Source: an uncultured Nitrososphaerota archaeon (GTDB lineage: Bacteria; Bacillota; Clostridia; Oscillospirales; Ruminococcaceae). From it: a DNA stretch of 12,994 nucleotides. This document shows, in pieces, positions 5,814 through 12,894 of this stretch. The stretch lies in NCBI GenBank assembly GCA_934869045.1, contig CAKXAF010000021.1:1-12994 (forward strand), read 5' to 3'. A model generated the notes under the pieces. The model saw only the letters and a program-made list of their open reading frames with translations. It made no database searches and was not told the DNA's origin. How positions within the stretch are numbered: the first letter of the stretch is position 1; each line of letters begins with the position of its first letter. The position numbers were made by a program, and so were the translations under genes.

Positions 5814-6035
5814 CCTGTTTTTTAGAAAATCTTGGGCCTTGAAAATTTTGTTTCAGGCAGCATCCATTGGAAAAGCCGGACAATTTGGTTTTATGTTGTA
5901 TTCTAGGCAAAACAAATCCCCTAACAACGGCTTTTTCTTCGCCCCCCTCTGCCGGCTGCAACATTTGGAAAACTGGCAGCCTTTTGAAGATTTTTGGGAA
6001 ATAGCTCCGTTTTCTAAGCAGATATTTCCCGTCCG

Positions 6036-6064
6036 TTGCACAGAAAATACGATTGTGCTATACT
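6036..6064 (+). promoter_or_regulatory. Sigma-A promoter for the HD/CmpB-like gene pair
   Basis: TTGCAC (6036-6041), a 17-base spacer and TATACT (6059-6064) lie 36 bases before the ATG at 6100. The rest of the 376-base divergent region (5724-6099) holds this promoter and that of the alpha-galactosidase; nothing else is evident in about 5814-6035. Confidence 0.75.
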
Positions 6065-6099
6065 GTAAAAAGAAAATCCCCGGAAAGCTTGGTGATTTT

Positions 6100-6615
6100 A
6101 TGACGCTGACAGCAGAGGAACTCGCTTTTTTCAATCATCTTCTTCGGGAAGTCGCAAACCGTACCGACCTTCTGCAAACGGACCGCTTTATCCAGCACGG
6201 CGATACATCGACTCTCTGGCATAGCATCGCGGTGGCCTATTACAGCCTCTGGCTCGCCCGGCGGCTCCGCCTTGCCTGCCGCTGGAAAAGCCTCGTCTCC
6301 GGCGCGCTGCTTCACGATTATTTTTTATACGACTGGCATATTCCCGCCCCGGATCATCGGTTTCACGGCTTCACCCACCCGCGGGCGGCGCTGCGAAACG
6401 CACAGCGCGACTGGCAGCTGGATGCGGTTCAGCAGAACATCATTATACGGCATATGTTCCCCCTGACACCGGTGCCGCCCCTCTGCCGGGAAGGACTGCT
6501 GGTCTGCCTGGTAGACAAGGGCTGTTCCCTGGCGGAGACCTTCCGGCGCAGACGATACCGGCGGCTCCGCACCCTATGTGCCGGAGCACTCCGAAAGGGG
6601 GGCGCATCATGCTGA
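6100..6615 (+). CDS. HD-domain metal-dependent hydrolase, substrate unknown
   Basis: A 171-residue HD-superfamily protein. The metal-ligand series is visible: His41 (LWHS), His72-Asp73 (LLHDYF), a further histidine in the IIRHMFPL segment (His118) and Asp139 (LVDKG). Such proteins are usually phosphohydrolases acting on nucleotides or phosphate esters; the substrate cannot be predicted here. I start at ATG 6100, 36 bases after a good promoter. Its ribosome site is weak (GGTGA at 6091-6095). The frame is open much further upstream, but only as an antisense extension across the alpha-galactosidase. Its stop overlaps the start of the next gene by seven bases, implying coupled translation and a shared job. 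This HD plus PF06541-type pairing recurs in Firmicutes, as far as I recall. Confidence 0.82.
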   Translation: MTLTAEELAFFNHLLREVANRTDLLQTDRFIQHGDTSTLWHSIAVAYYSLWLARRLRLACRWKSLVSGALLHDYFLYDWHIPAPDHRFHGFTHPRAALRNAQRDWQLDAVQQNIIIRHMFPLTPVPPLCREGLLVCLVDKGCSLAETFRRRRYRRLRTLCAGALRKGGASC

Positions 6616-7430
6616 CCCTCTGCCGGCTATTTCTCTGGCTGCTGTTTTATAGCTTCGCCGGGTGGGTCTACGAGTCCATTCTTTGTTCCATCACAGAGCG
6701 GAAATGGGTCAACCGGGGCTTTCTGTACGGGCCGCTCTGCCCAATCTACGGTTCGGGAGCGGTACTCATTCTCCTGATGCTGGGACGGCTTTCCAGTCCT
6801 GTGGTGCTGTTTCTGGCGGGAATGGCACTTTGCAGCATCCTGGAATACGCAGTTTCCTGGCTTCTCGAAAGGCTGTTTCATGCGCGATGGTGGGATTACT
6901 CCCATATGAGGTTTCAACTTGGCGGACGCATCTGCCTTCTGGGGGCCCTGGTTTTTGGTGGATTCGCGGTTGCACTGGTCCTTTGGATTCATCCGGCAGT
7001 CTATCTGGTCACGGTCAAAATCCCGGACCGTTGGATCTTTTTCTCCTCTGCCGCACTGCTGTTGGCTGTCACGGCGGACACTGCTGTCACTGTCTCCCGG
7101 ATGCTTCGGATGAACAGCAAGCTTCAGGAGATCCAGTCCGCCCTCAATGGCTTTTTCGAAGAATCCCGCGGCAAAGTGCGGGAACTCCGGAACACTGTGG
7201 CCGGTGCTTCGCTGGAAAGGGTCCACGCGATCCGCGCCAATTTGCTAGAGAGCTTTGAAAACAGCCGTTTTTACAGTGAACGGATCCGCACACTGCTCCA
7301 GAAGCACACCTTCCAGGAACGCCGGTTTCTCCGGTCTTTCCCGCGGATGCGCTCCATCCGCTATGCGGAAGCCTTCCAGAAGCTGCGTGAAGCGGCTAAC
7401 CGGCATCTTCCGCCCCGGGACGGCAAGTAG
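6609..7430 (+). CDS. PF06541/CmpB-like multi-spanning membrane protein
   Basis: A 273-residue protein whose first 165 residues carry about five hydrophobic segments and the family motifs: FAGWVYES, RGFLYGPLCPIYG (36-48), ILEYAVSWLLERLFHARWWDYS and GGRICL. This matches the putative 'ABC-transporter type IV'/CmpB family (PF06541), whose transport activity is unproven. Residues about 166-273 form a charged, probably coiled-coil cytoplasmic tail. ATG 6609 is preceded by AAGGGGGG; an in-frame ATG at 6576 lies inside the HD gene and lacks a comparable ribosome site. It overlaps the HD gene by seven bases. Its stop is only four bases from the stop of the convergent LysR gene, leaving no room for a terminator between them. 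Confidence 0.82.
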   Translation: MLTLCRLFLWLLFYSFAGWVYESILCSITERKWVNRGFLYGPLCPIYGSGAVLILLMLGRLSSPVVLFLAGMALCSILEYAVSWLLERLFHARWWDYSHMRFQLGGRICLLGALVFGGFAVALVLWIHPAVYLVTVKIPDRWIFFSSAALLLAVTADTAVTVSRMLRMNSKLQEIQSALNGFFEESRGKVRELRNTVAGASLERVHAIRANLLESFENSRFYSERIRTLLQKHTFQERRFLRSFPRMRSIRYAEAFQKLREAANRHLPPRDGK

Positions 7431-7434
7431 CAGT

Positions 7435-8319
7435 TCATTCCCCTCCGCTGCTTTCCAGAATAGCGCGGATCAGCAGCCGAAGCGGCTCGGAGAGAAATTT
7501 GTCACGATGATAGACCAAGCTGAAAAAGCGGTGAAACTCTGCGTCACGAATCGGCAGGATTCGGAGAACGCCGTCCCGAGCTTTCTGCTCCACCAGCATC
7601 CTGGAAATCACGCCCAGCCCCTGGTTTTCCCCCACGGCGCTGAGGATCGCATCAGAACTGTAGCAGGTCCACTTGGGTGTGATGGAAATGCCGCGGCTCC
7701 TCATACTATCCTCAAACAGTGCACGGGTCCCGCTCCCCTTTTCCCGGAGGATGAAATCCTGCTTCTCCAGCTCCGCCGCAGACACGCTGTCCCGAACGGC
7801 ATACGGATGTCCGGCGCCGCAGATGAGAACCAGCTCATCCCGGATCACGGGGATCACCTGCAGCTCCGGGCTGCTGACTTGCCCTTCCACCAACGCCAGA
7901 TCCAGGGAGCTGCTTAATAGCATTTCTTCGATCACATGGGTATTGTCCACCACTACTTGGGTCCGGACGGCGGGGTGCCCCTCCTCAAATCGGCGGATGA
8001 TCCCGGCAAGGACGCAGCTTCCTACCGTGAGAGTCGCGCCGGCGCGCAGTACCACAGAATCCGCCGCATTCCGAAGGCTCCGCTCCATTTCCTCGAACAG
8101 AGCGACGGCGTGGCGGGCGTACTGAAGAAGCTGCTCTCCCGCGTTGGTGATGTACAGCTTTTTGGAAAGGCGTTCGAACAGGCGGATCTGGTAGGTGTCC
8201 TCCATTTCGCCGATGACCTGGCTGACCGTAGGCTGCGCGATATAAAGATTTTTAGCCGCCTGGCTCATAGTGCCGGCTTCTGCGACGGCGATAAAAATCT
8301 TCAGGTGGCGAATCGTCAT
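7435..8319 (-). CDS. LysR-family transcriptional regulator
   Basis: A 294-residue LysR regulator. The N-terminal winged helix-turn-helix (about 1-60) reads HLKIFIAVAEAGTMSQAAKNLYIAQPTVSQ in two standard blocks, followed by the linker helix and a periplasmic-binding-protein-like effector domain (about 90-294). The resemblance is to the CysL/CbbR side of the family, which often controls sulfur or redox genes. I chose ATG 8319 because GGAGGAAGC lies just before it; the frame is open to 8337. It is divergent from the siroheme protein, the usual arrangement for a LysR regulator and its target, with about 118 bases between. The effector is unknown; a sulfur or nitrogen oxyanion metabolite is a guess from the neighbour. 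Confidence 0.92.
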   Translation of the reverse strand: MTIRHLKIFIAVAEAGTMSQAAKNLYIAQPTVSQVIGEMEDTYQIRLFERLSKKLYITNAGEQLLQYARHAVALFEEMERSLRNAADSVVLRAGATLTVGSCVLAGIIRRFEEGHPAVRTQVVVDNTHVIEEMLLSSSLDLALVEGQVSSPELQVIPVIRDELVLICGAGHPYAVRDSVSAAELEKQDFILREKGSGTRALFEDSMRSRGISITPKWTCYSSDAILSAVGENQGLGVISRMLVEQKARDGVLRILPIRDAEFHRFFSLVYHRDKFLSEPLRLLIRAILESSGGE

Positions 8320-8348
8320 TTTTGCTTCCTCCATCAATAGGCTTTTGT

Positions 8349-8374
8349 CTATATCAATAATTATAGAATACTAT
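8349..8374. promoter_or_regulatory. Putative LysR operator in the divergent intergenic region
   Basis: CTATA (8349-8353), eight bases, then TATAG (8362-8366) form a dyad; ATAG (8363-8366) and CTAT (8371-8374) form a second, overlapping one. The cluster lies between the divergent LysR and siroheme-protein genes, just upstream of the latter's weak -35 (TTTCCT, 8375-8380), where an activating LysR protein would bind. The sites are AT-rich and short, so this is tentative. Confidence 0.4.
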
Positions 8375-8403
8375 TTTCCTTTATACTTTTCAAGTGTTAT
8401 AAT
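8375..8403 (+). promoter_or_regulatory. Promoter of the siroheme protein gene
   Basis: A perfect -10 TATAAT (8398-8403) with a poor -35 (TTTCCT, 8375-8380) at 17 bases. A strong -10 with a weak -35 next to a LysR gene suggests activator dependence. The coding start at 8438 follows a GGAG at 8427-8430. Confidence 0.6.
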
Positions 8404-8437
8404 GAGTGCAGAGAATTTCAAAGAATGGAGTGATCCT

Positions 8438-9358
8438 ATGGCTATCTCAGCACAGGATGTCAAACGGGTAAAAGGGCAGGGATTTTTAATGAACCGGGGG
8501 ACCGAACAGTTCTCCGCCCGCGTCATCACGGAAAACGGCGTACTGACCGCGGAACAGATGGCAGCGCTGGCCAAAGCCGCCGATACATATGGAAATGGCA
8601 CCATGGCGTTCACCTCCCGCCTGACAGTGGAGCTTCCGGGGATCCCTTACGAAAAAATCGAAGAGTTCCAGGCGTTTATCGCCGGAGCCGGCATGGAAAC
8701 CGGGGGAACCGGAGCCAAAGTCCGCCCCGTTGTATCCTGTAAGGGAACAACCTGCGTTTTCGGCCTCTACGACACCCAGGGACTGGCAAAGGAAATTCAC
8801 CACCGGTTCTACGATGGGTACCACAGCGTCTCCTTGCCGCACAAATTTAAAATTGCTGTCGGAGGATGTCCAAATAACTGTGTCAAGCCCGATCTCAATG
8901 ATTTGGGTATCGTCGGCCAGCGTGTTCCATCGGTCAATCCGGAAAAATGCCGGGGCTGCGGAAAGTGCCAGGTCTCCCTGGAATGCCCGATGAAGGCGGC
9001 CCGCGTGCAGGACGGGCTTTTAAACATTGACAGAAGTTTGTGCAACAACTGCGGGCGCTGTCTGGCCAAATGCCCCTTCCAGAGCATGGAGAGCGGGGAA
9101 ACCCTTTATAAGGTTTTTGTTGGAGGACGTTGGGGCAAACAGTACCGCATCGGCACCTCACTGACCCGGCTCTTTGCCCGGGAAGAGGTACTGGATGTCA
9201 TCGAAAAGGCCATCCTTCTCTTTAAGCGTGAAGGGCAACCCGGGGAGCGCTTTGGGTCTACAGTGGAACGACTGGGCAGCGAACAAGTGGAACAGATGCT
9301 GATCTCGGATGATCTTTTGACCCAAAAGGACGAAATTCTGGCTGCTGTTAAAGGATAA
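8438..9358 (+). CDS. Stand-alone siroheme/[4Fe-4S] sulfite/nitrite reductase-like protein (AsrC-like)
   Basis: A 306-residue redox protein of the nitrite/sulfite reductase hemoprotein superfamily. A ferredoxin-like half-domain (about 15-95) is followed by the siroheme-[4Fe-4S] ligands Cys101/Cys106 (CKGTTC) and Cys144/Cys148 (GGCPNNC). Two further [4Fe-4S] cluster motifs lie at 171-183 (CRGCGKCQVSLECP) and 202-212 (CNNCGRCLAKCP). The layout resembles AsrC of anaerobic sulfite reductase, normally encoded with AsrA and AsrB. Neither partner is next to it, so its electron donor is unknown and it may work with free ferredoxin. The first cysteine pair is C-X4-C and the first ferredoxin motif ends in X5 before CP; both differ from the usual X5 and X3. 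ATG 8438 has GGAG upstream; ATG 8402 in the same frame has none. It may reduce sulfite, nitrite or another oxyanion. Confidence 0.85.
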   Translation: MAISAQDVKRVKGQGFLMNRGTEQFSARVITENGVLTAEQMAALAKAADTYGNGTMAFTSRLTVELPGIPYEKIEEFQAFIAGAGMETGGTGAKVRPVVSCKGTTCVFGLYDTQGLAKEIHHRFYDGYHSVSLPHKFKIAVGGCPNNCVKPDLNDLGIVGQRVPSVNPEKCRGCGKCQVSLECPMKAARVQDGLLNIDRSLCNNCGRCLAKCPFQSMESGETLYKVFVGGRWGKQYRIGTSLTRLFAREEVLDVIEKAILLFKREGQPGERFGSTVERLGSEQVEQMLISDDLLTQKDEILAAVKG

Positions 9359-9374
9359 TATCGATACACTCCAT

Positions 9375-9411
9375 AAAAGCCGCATTCTTTTGTAAAAGAG
9401 TGCGGCTTTTT
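9375..9411 (+). terminator. Rho-independent terminator of the siroheme protein gene
   Basis: A 17-bp stem, 9375-9391 with 9394-9410, has one G-T pair and a two-base centre; it starts 16 bases after the stop and ends in TTTTT. The A-run on its left also allows termination in the other direction. Confidence 0.9.
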
Positions 9412-9477
9412 ACGCCCTTTTTTTGGAAAAAACCTTCCTTAGCGCTAAATTTCCCTTAAAAAATTTTAAAAACCCTC

Positions 9478-9506
9478 TTTACATTTCAGAAGAAATGTGA
9501 TATTAT
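9478..9506 (+). promoter_or_regulatory. Promoter of the lacI-family gene
   Basis: TTTACA (9478-9483), a 17-base spacer and TATTAT (9501-9506). Transcription should begin near 9513, just upstream of the first operator (9521-9534), so bound repressor would block the start. The leader to the ATG at 9657 is about 145 bases and contains the second operator. The rest of 9412-9656 is AT-rich, with nothing else recognisable. Confidence 0.7.
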
Positions 9507-9520
9507 AAACTCAAACAAAG

Positions 9521-9534
9521 CAAAAACGTTTTCG
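9521..9534. promoter_or_regulatory. LacI-type operator 1
   Basis: CAAAAACGTTTTCG, a palindrome centred on CG, immediately downstream of the predicted transcription start of the regulator gene. It shares the AAAACGTTTT core with three other sites at 9609, 10727 and 10841. The central CG dyad is the usual form of LacI-family operators. Confidence 0.75.
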
Positions 9535-9608
9535 ACATTCAAAATATGTATATTTTTTCAGATTCCCGTCAATAGACTTATGAATTGCTGGAATTTATGC
9601 TATTTTTT

Positions 9609-9622
9609 CAAAAACGTTTTTG
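9609..9622. promoter_or_regulatory. LacI-type operator 2
   Basis: CAAAAACGTTTTTG is a perfect 14-base palindrome (16 bases with the flanking T and A), 88 bases centre-to-centre from operator 1 and 34 bases before the lacI ATG. The pair could support looping or a roadblock in the leader. A CcpA catabolite (cre) site is an alternative reading, because the two consensus forms are similar. Confidence 0.75.
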
Positions 9623-9656
9623 ACAAAAAGTTTTACAAGTCTAACGGGAGGCAGCC

Positions 9657-10676
9657 ATGGCAGTAACAATTAAGGACGTCGCTAAACATGCCGGCGTAAC
9701 CATCGGCACCGTGTCGCGCGCCATTAATGGATATAAAGATATCAGTCCTGCCACAAAGGAACGGGTTTTCGCGTCAGTGGAAGCGCTGGGTTATACTCCC
9801 AACGTAATAGCCCGGGGGCTTTCCTCCAAAACCAACACAAACATGGGGGTCATTATTTCCGGCCTCCTCAACAGCAACCTCAAGGATAACCTTTGGTATA
9901 TGATGCTGCAGGGAATTTACCGTTATACCTCCCGCTACAATATTGAAATTTCGATTTATACGACGGACAGCACCCAGCAGAAACGGAAATCCTACCGGCA
10001 GTTTTGCCGGGAACGGAACATTGCCGGCGCGATTCTCAGCGGCATCACCACAACAGACCCCTATTTCGAAGAACTGGTGCAGGCGGATATTCCCTGCGTG
10101 GTGATTGACGTCCCGGTCATCGGCCAGAAAGCAGGCTGCATCTCCATTGATAATATCCAGGCTTCCCGGGAGATGGTCGAATATCTGGTCCGTTTGGGCC
10201 ATCAGCGGTTCGTCGTAATCGCCGGCAAAAAGGAGACTTCAGTGACCTTGGAACGAATGGCCGGTATCCGGCAGGGATTGCTGGCTCACGGGCTGGAACT
10301 GAGTGGAGACGACATCCTTTACTGCGATTTCAGCGAAACAACCGCCTATCAAAAGGTGAGAGAATATGTTGCCGAATACCGTAAAACCCGGGGGCTGTGC
10401 TTCGTATGTATGAGCGATGTCATGGCGATCGGCACGATCCGGGCGCTGAACGAATGCGGGTACCGGGTGCCGGACGATTTTTCGGTTACAGGATTTGATG
10501 ATATCCCACTGGCCGAATTTCTCCGTCCGGCTCTGACTACCGTCCGTCAGGATTTCAACGAATTTGGCTACCAGAGCGCGAGACTTCTGAAAAAGATCAT
10601 TCAAAACCAAGCTGCACCGCAGCACCTCTACATCCCCCATCAGATTATCACCAGAGAAAGCGTCCGTCCCTACTGA
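9657..10676 (+). CDS. LacI-family transcriptional regulator
   Basis: A 339-residue LacI/GalR-family repressor. The N-terminal DNA-binding domain (residues 3-55) has VTIKDVAKHAGVTIGTVSRA, the hinge helix lies near NVIARGLSS (49-57), and the rest is a two-lobe sugar-binding core with late family motifs such as VPDDFSVTGFDDIPLAEF and LTTVRQ. ATG 9657 follows GGGAGG (9645-9650). Four matching palindromes, two before this gene and two before the adjacent permease, indicate that it represses itself and the downstream transporter; an imported sugar or its derivative would release it. The effector is unknown. The gene is intact, with the usual family length. A 9-bp hairpin spans its stop codon. Confidence 0.95.
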   Translation: MAVTIKDVAKHAGVTIGTVSRAINGYKDISPATKERVFASVEALGYTPNVIARGLSSKTNTNMGVIISGLLNSNLKDNLWYMMLQGIYRYTSRYNIEISIYTTDSTQQKRKSYRQFCRERNIAGAILSGITTTDPYFEELVQADIPCVVIDVPVIGQKAGCISIDNIQASREMVEYLVRLGHQRFVVIAGKKETSVTLERMAGIRQGLLAHGLELSGDDILYCDFSETTAYQKVREYVAEYRKTRGLCFVCMSDVMAIGTIRALNECGYRVPDDFSVTGFDDIPLAEFLRPALTTVRQDFNEFGYQSARLLKKIIQNQAAPQHLYIPHQIITRESVRPY

Positions 10677-10683
10677 CGGACGC
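10660..10683 (+). terminator. Hairpin over the lacI stop codon
   Basis: GCGTCCGTC (10660-10668) pairs exactly with GACGGACGC (10675-10683) around a six-base loop; the TGA stop overlaps the loop and 3' arm. No T-run follows, so it is not a standard intrinsic terminator. It may stabilise the 3' end of the regulator message or weaken read-through into the transporter genes. Confidence 0.4.
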
Positions 10684-10726
10684 AGAACGAAGAAACGTCT
10701 GCATGGGAACTTTTTTGCGACAGGTT

Positions 10727-10740
10727 CGAAAACGTTTTTG
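10727..10740. promoter_or_regulatory. LacI-type operator 3
   Basis: CGAAAACGTTTTTG, the same core as the sites flanking the lacI promoter, lies 114 bases centre-to-centre upstream of operator 4. It is the distal member of the pair ahead of the permease genes and may act by looping. Confidence 0.75.
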
Positions 10741-10836
10741 TGAATCTGGCTGATTATTTTCTTGGCATTTTGGGGAAAAATAAAGTTTTCCACTCTGGAC
10801 CGCACACAGCGGCTGGAAAACGGTCCGGCAGCGAAG

Positions 10837-10868
10837 CTTTCGAAAACGTTTTTGAAAGTTTCTATAAA
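10837..10868 (+). promoter_or_regulatory. LacI-type operator 4 overlapping the transporter promoter
   Basis: The core CGAAAACGTTTTTG (10841-10854) extends to a nearly perfect 22-base palindrome (10837-10858), mismatched only at one symmetric pair. Directly behind it lies TATAAA (10863-10868), a likely -10, with a poor -35 around 10839-10844. The operator therefore covers the promoter, and a bound repressor would exclude RNA polymerase from the transporter operon. Confidence 0.75.
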
Positions 10869-10927
10869 TAGAACGGCTGGTTCTGCGTCGGAATCAACCG
10901 AGAAAGAGAAAAGGGAGAGGGATCATT

Positions 10928-11893
10928 ATGAAAAATGAAGTGGGGCTCCACGGCAAGCCCGCCCAAAGTTTTAGTCAAAAGCATCCGTTTCTTAATGAAA
11001 TGCGGCGCAATTGGCCATACTACCTTATGATGCTGCCGGCTATGCTGGTCATGTTTGTCTTCGCTTACATGCCAATGCCCGGTCTGGTTATTGCCTTTAT
11101 GGACTTCAACTTTGTGGACAAGTTTTCCAGTCCATTTGTCGGGTTGGCAAACTTCAAATTTTACTTCACCAGCAGCTACGCGCTGCGGACCACCTACAAC
11201 ACCCTGTTCATCAACTTCAACTATCTGATCTGGACGACTTTCCTCAGCGTTTTGTTTGCAATCCTGCTGAATGAGCTCCGGAGCAAGACGGCGAAAAAGC
11301 TCTACCAGAATGCAATGTTTCTCCCCTACTTTTTCTCCTCGGTCATCATCGGAAAACTGGTCACCACCATCCTGTTCTCTGATTCCTATGGTCTAATCAA
11401 CCAAATCATCATCATGTTCGGCGGAGAGCCGGTACTTTGGACGCAGACGGCGGAGCCTTGGGCCTGGATCATCATTTTCACCCACCTCTGGCAGGTTTCC
11501 GGCTACAACTCCATTGTCTATCTTGCTTCCATCACAGGTATTGATGACCAGCTTTATGAAGCAGCCTCACTGGACGGTGCAAACCGCTGGCAGCAGCTCT
11601 GGCGCATCACGATTCCCATGCTGCTCCCGACCATCATCACGATGGGCCTGCTGAGCATCGGAAACATGCTTCGCGGCGACTTTGCAACGATCTACTCCAT
11701 TATCGGTGACAACGGCCTTCTCTATAAATACACCGACGTTATCGACACCTACGTTTTCCGCGCGATCAAATCTGCGGCCGACTTCGGTCCTACCGCGGCG
11801 GTTGGCCTTTACCAGTCTGTCGTCGGCTTCATCCTGGTATGGGGCTCCAACATGCTGGTCAAACTGTACGACAAAGATTATGCATTGTTTTAA
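10928..11893 (+). CDS. CUT1-type sugar ABC transporter permease (LplB/UgpA-like)
   Basis: A 321-residue inner-membrane permease that forms half of the sugar channel with the next gene product. It has a cytoplasmic N-terminal stretch with about six hydrophobic segments (first at 31-49), and the EAA loop that contacts the ATPase is at 211-230 (EAASLDGANRWQQLWRITIP). The N-terminal motif YYLMMLPAMLVMFVFAYMPM and the following GLVIAFMDF are typical of the LplB branch, which imports oligosaccharides. ATG 10928 follows GGGAGAGGG. It is the first gene after the LacI-type operators, and the second permease starts 25 bases after its stop. The substrate is not readable from sequence; complex plant or host glycans are common for this branch. 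Confidence 0.93.
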   Translation: MKNEVGLHGKPAQSFSQKHPFLNEMRRNWPYYLMMLPAMLVMFVFAYMPMPGLVIAFMDFNFVDKFSSPFVGLANFKFYFTSSYALRTTYNTLFINFNYLIWTTFLSVLFAILLNELRSKTAKKLYQNAMFLPYFFSSVIIGKLVTTILFSDSYGLINQIIIMFGGEPVLWTQTAEPWAWIIIFTHLWQVSGYNSIVYLASITGIDDQLYEAASLDGANRWQQLWRITIPMLLPTIITMGLLSIGNMLRGDFATIYSIIGDNGLLYKYTDVIDTYVFRAIKSAADFGPTAAVGLYQSVVGFILVWGSNMLVKLYDKDYALF

Positions 11894-11917
11894 TCGGAAG
11901 GCTGAGGTGAAACATCC

Positions 11918-12790
11918 ATGTATCGGAAAAGTTTTGGCGAACAAATCGCACAGATTTTCATCCACATTTTTCTTTTTGCCTTTTCCTTCTGCTGCATCTA
12001 TCCGTTTATCCTGACCTTTATGGCCTCGATCAGCAGTGAACAGGCAATCATGCGCAACGGCTACCGGCTGATCCCCGAGGAATTTTCCAGCCTCGCCTAT
12101 GAGACGGTTTTCAAAGACAGTTCCATTTACAGCGGCTATGCGGTTTCCATCTTTGTAACAGTCGTCGGCACCTGCATGGCACTGGTCCTCTGCGGTATGG
12201 CGGGTTATGCCATGTCCCTCCAGCGGGTCAAATACCGCAACACCATCTCGATGTACTTCTACATTCCTATGGTGTTCAACGCGGGCCTGCTTCCCTGGTA
12301 CCTGGTCTGTACACAGCTTCTGCACCTGCAGGACACCATTTGGGCACTGATTCTGCCTTCCCTGGTATCTCCCTTCAACGTCTTTCTGATGCGGAACTAT
12401 TTCAAAACCATTCCGTCCTCTCTGGTGGAATCCGCCGAAATCGACGGTTCTGGTCCCATCCGTACCTTCTTCCAGATCGTTATCCCCCTTGCCACCCCGA
12501 TCATCGCCACAGTGGCGCTGTTCATCGGCCTGGGCTACTGGAACGACTGGGCCAATGCTCTGTGGTTCATCAGCGACCGGAAGCTGTTTCCCCTGCAGTA
12601 CATGCTCTACCGGATCAAATCCATCATGGACTTCATTCGGCAGAACGGCTCCATGGGCAACATCCAGCTCCCCTCGCAGACCTTCCAGCTGGCTACGCTG
12701 TTCGTCACCATCGGCCCCATCGTCCTGCTGTATCCCTTTGTGCAGCGGTTCTTTGTCAAGGGTATCATGGTCGGCGCCGTCAAGGGCTGA
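11918..12790 (+). CDS. CUT1-type sugar ABC transporter permease (YtcP/UgpE-like)
   Basis: A 290-residue partner permease. It has about six membrane segments starting at residue 12; the ATPase-contacting loop is at 171-191 (ESAEIDGSGPIRTFFQIVIPL), followed by the family-typical YWNDWANALWFISD (207-220). The C-terminus FVKGIMVGAVKG is the usual ending of the YtcP/UgpE branch. ATG 11918 has GAGGTG eight bases before it. It pairs with the upstream LplB-like permease, and a binding lipoprotein follows about 100 bases later. No ATPase gene is seen in the cluster; the ATPase is probably an MsmK-type subunit encoded elsewhere. Inference from family: oligosaccharide import. Confidence 0.93.
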   Translation: MYRKSFGEQIAQIFIHIFLFAFSFCCIYPFILTFMASISSEQAIMRNGYRLIPEEFSSLAYETVFKDSSIYSGYAVSIFVTVVGTCMALVLCGMAGYAMSLQRVKYRNTISMYFYIPMVFNAGLLPWYLVCTQLLHLQDTIWALILPSLVSPFNVFLMRNYFKTIPSSLVESAEIDGSGPIRTFFQIVIPLATPIIATVALFIGLGYWNDWANALWFISDRKLFPLQYMLYRIKSIMDFIRQNGSMGNIQLPSQTFQLATLFVTIGPIVLLYPFVQRFFVKGIMVGAVKG

Positions 12791-12894
12791 TTCATCCAAG
12801 GCTTATCCGGCTCTCGCCGTTTAAGACATAAAGAGGGCGCATAGCCCAACGTTTATCCGAATCTTTTTATTTGAGAAAAGGAGCGAACAAAAAC

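Noticed and set aside
6627..7226. 199-codon minus-strand frame over the CmpB-like gene
   Set aside because: Mirror of a good membrane-protein gene; no start signal and no recognisable sequence.
9620..9645. Second promoter for lacI starting at TTGACA (9620-9625)
   Set aside because: No acceptable -10 at 16-18 bases; the position where it should be is TAACGG next to the ribosome site.
11567..12799. 410-codon open frame on the minus strand across the second permease
   Set aside because: Translation is an Asp/Gly/His-rich shadow of hydrophobic permease codons, with no recognisable domain or start signal.
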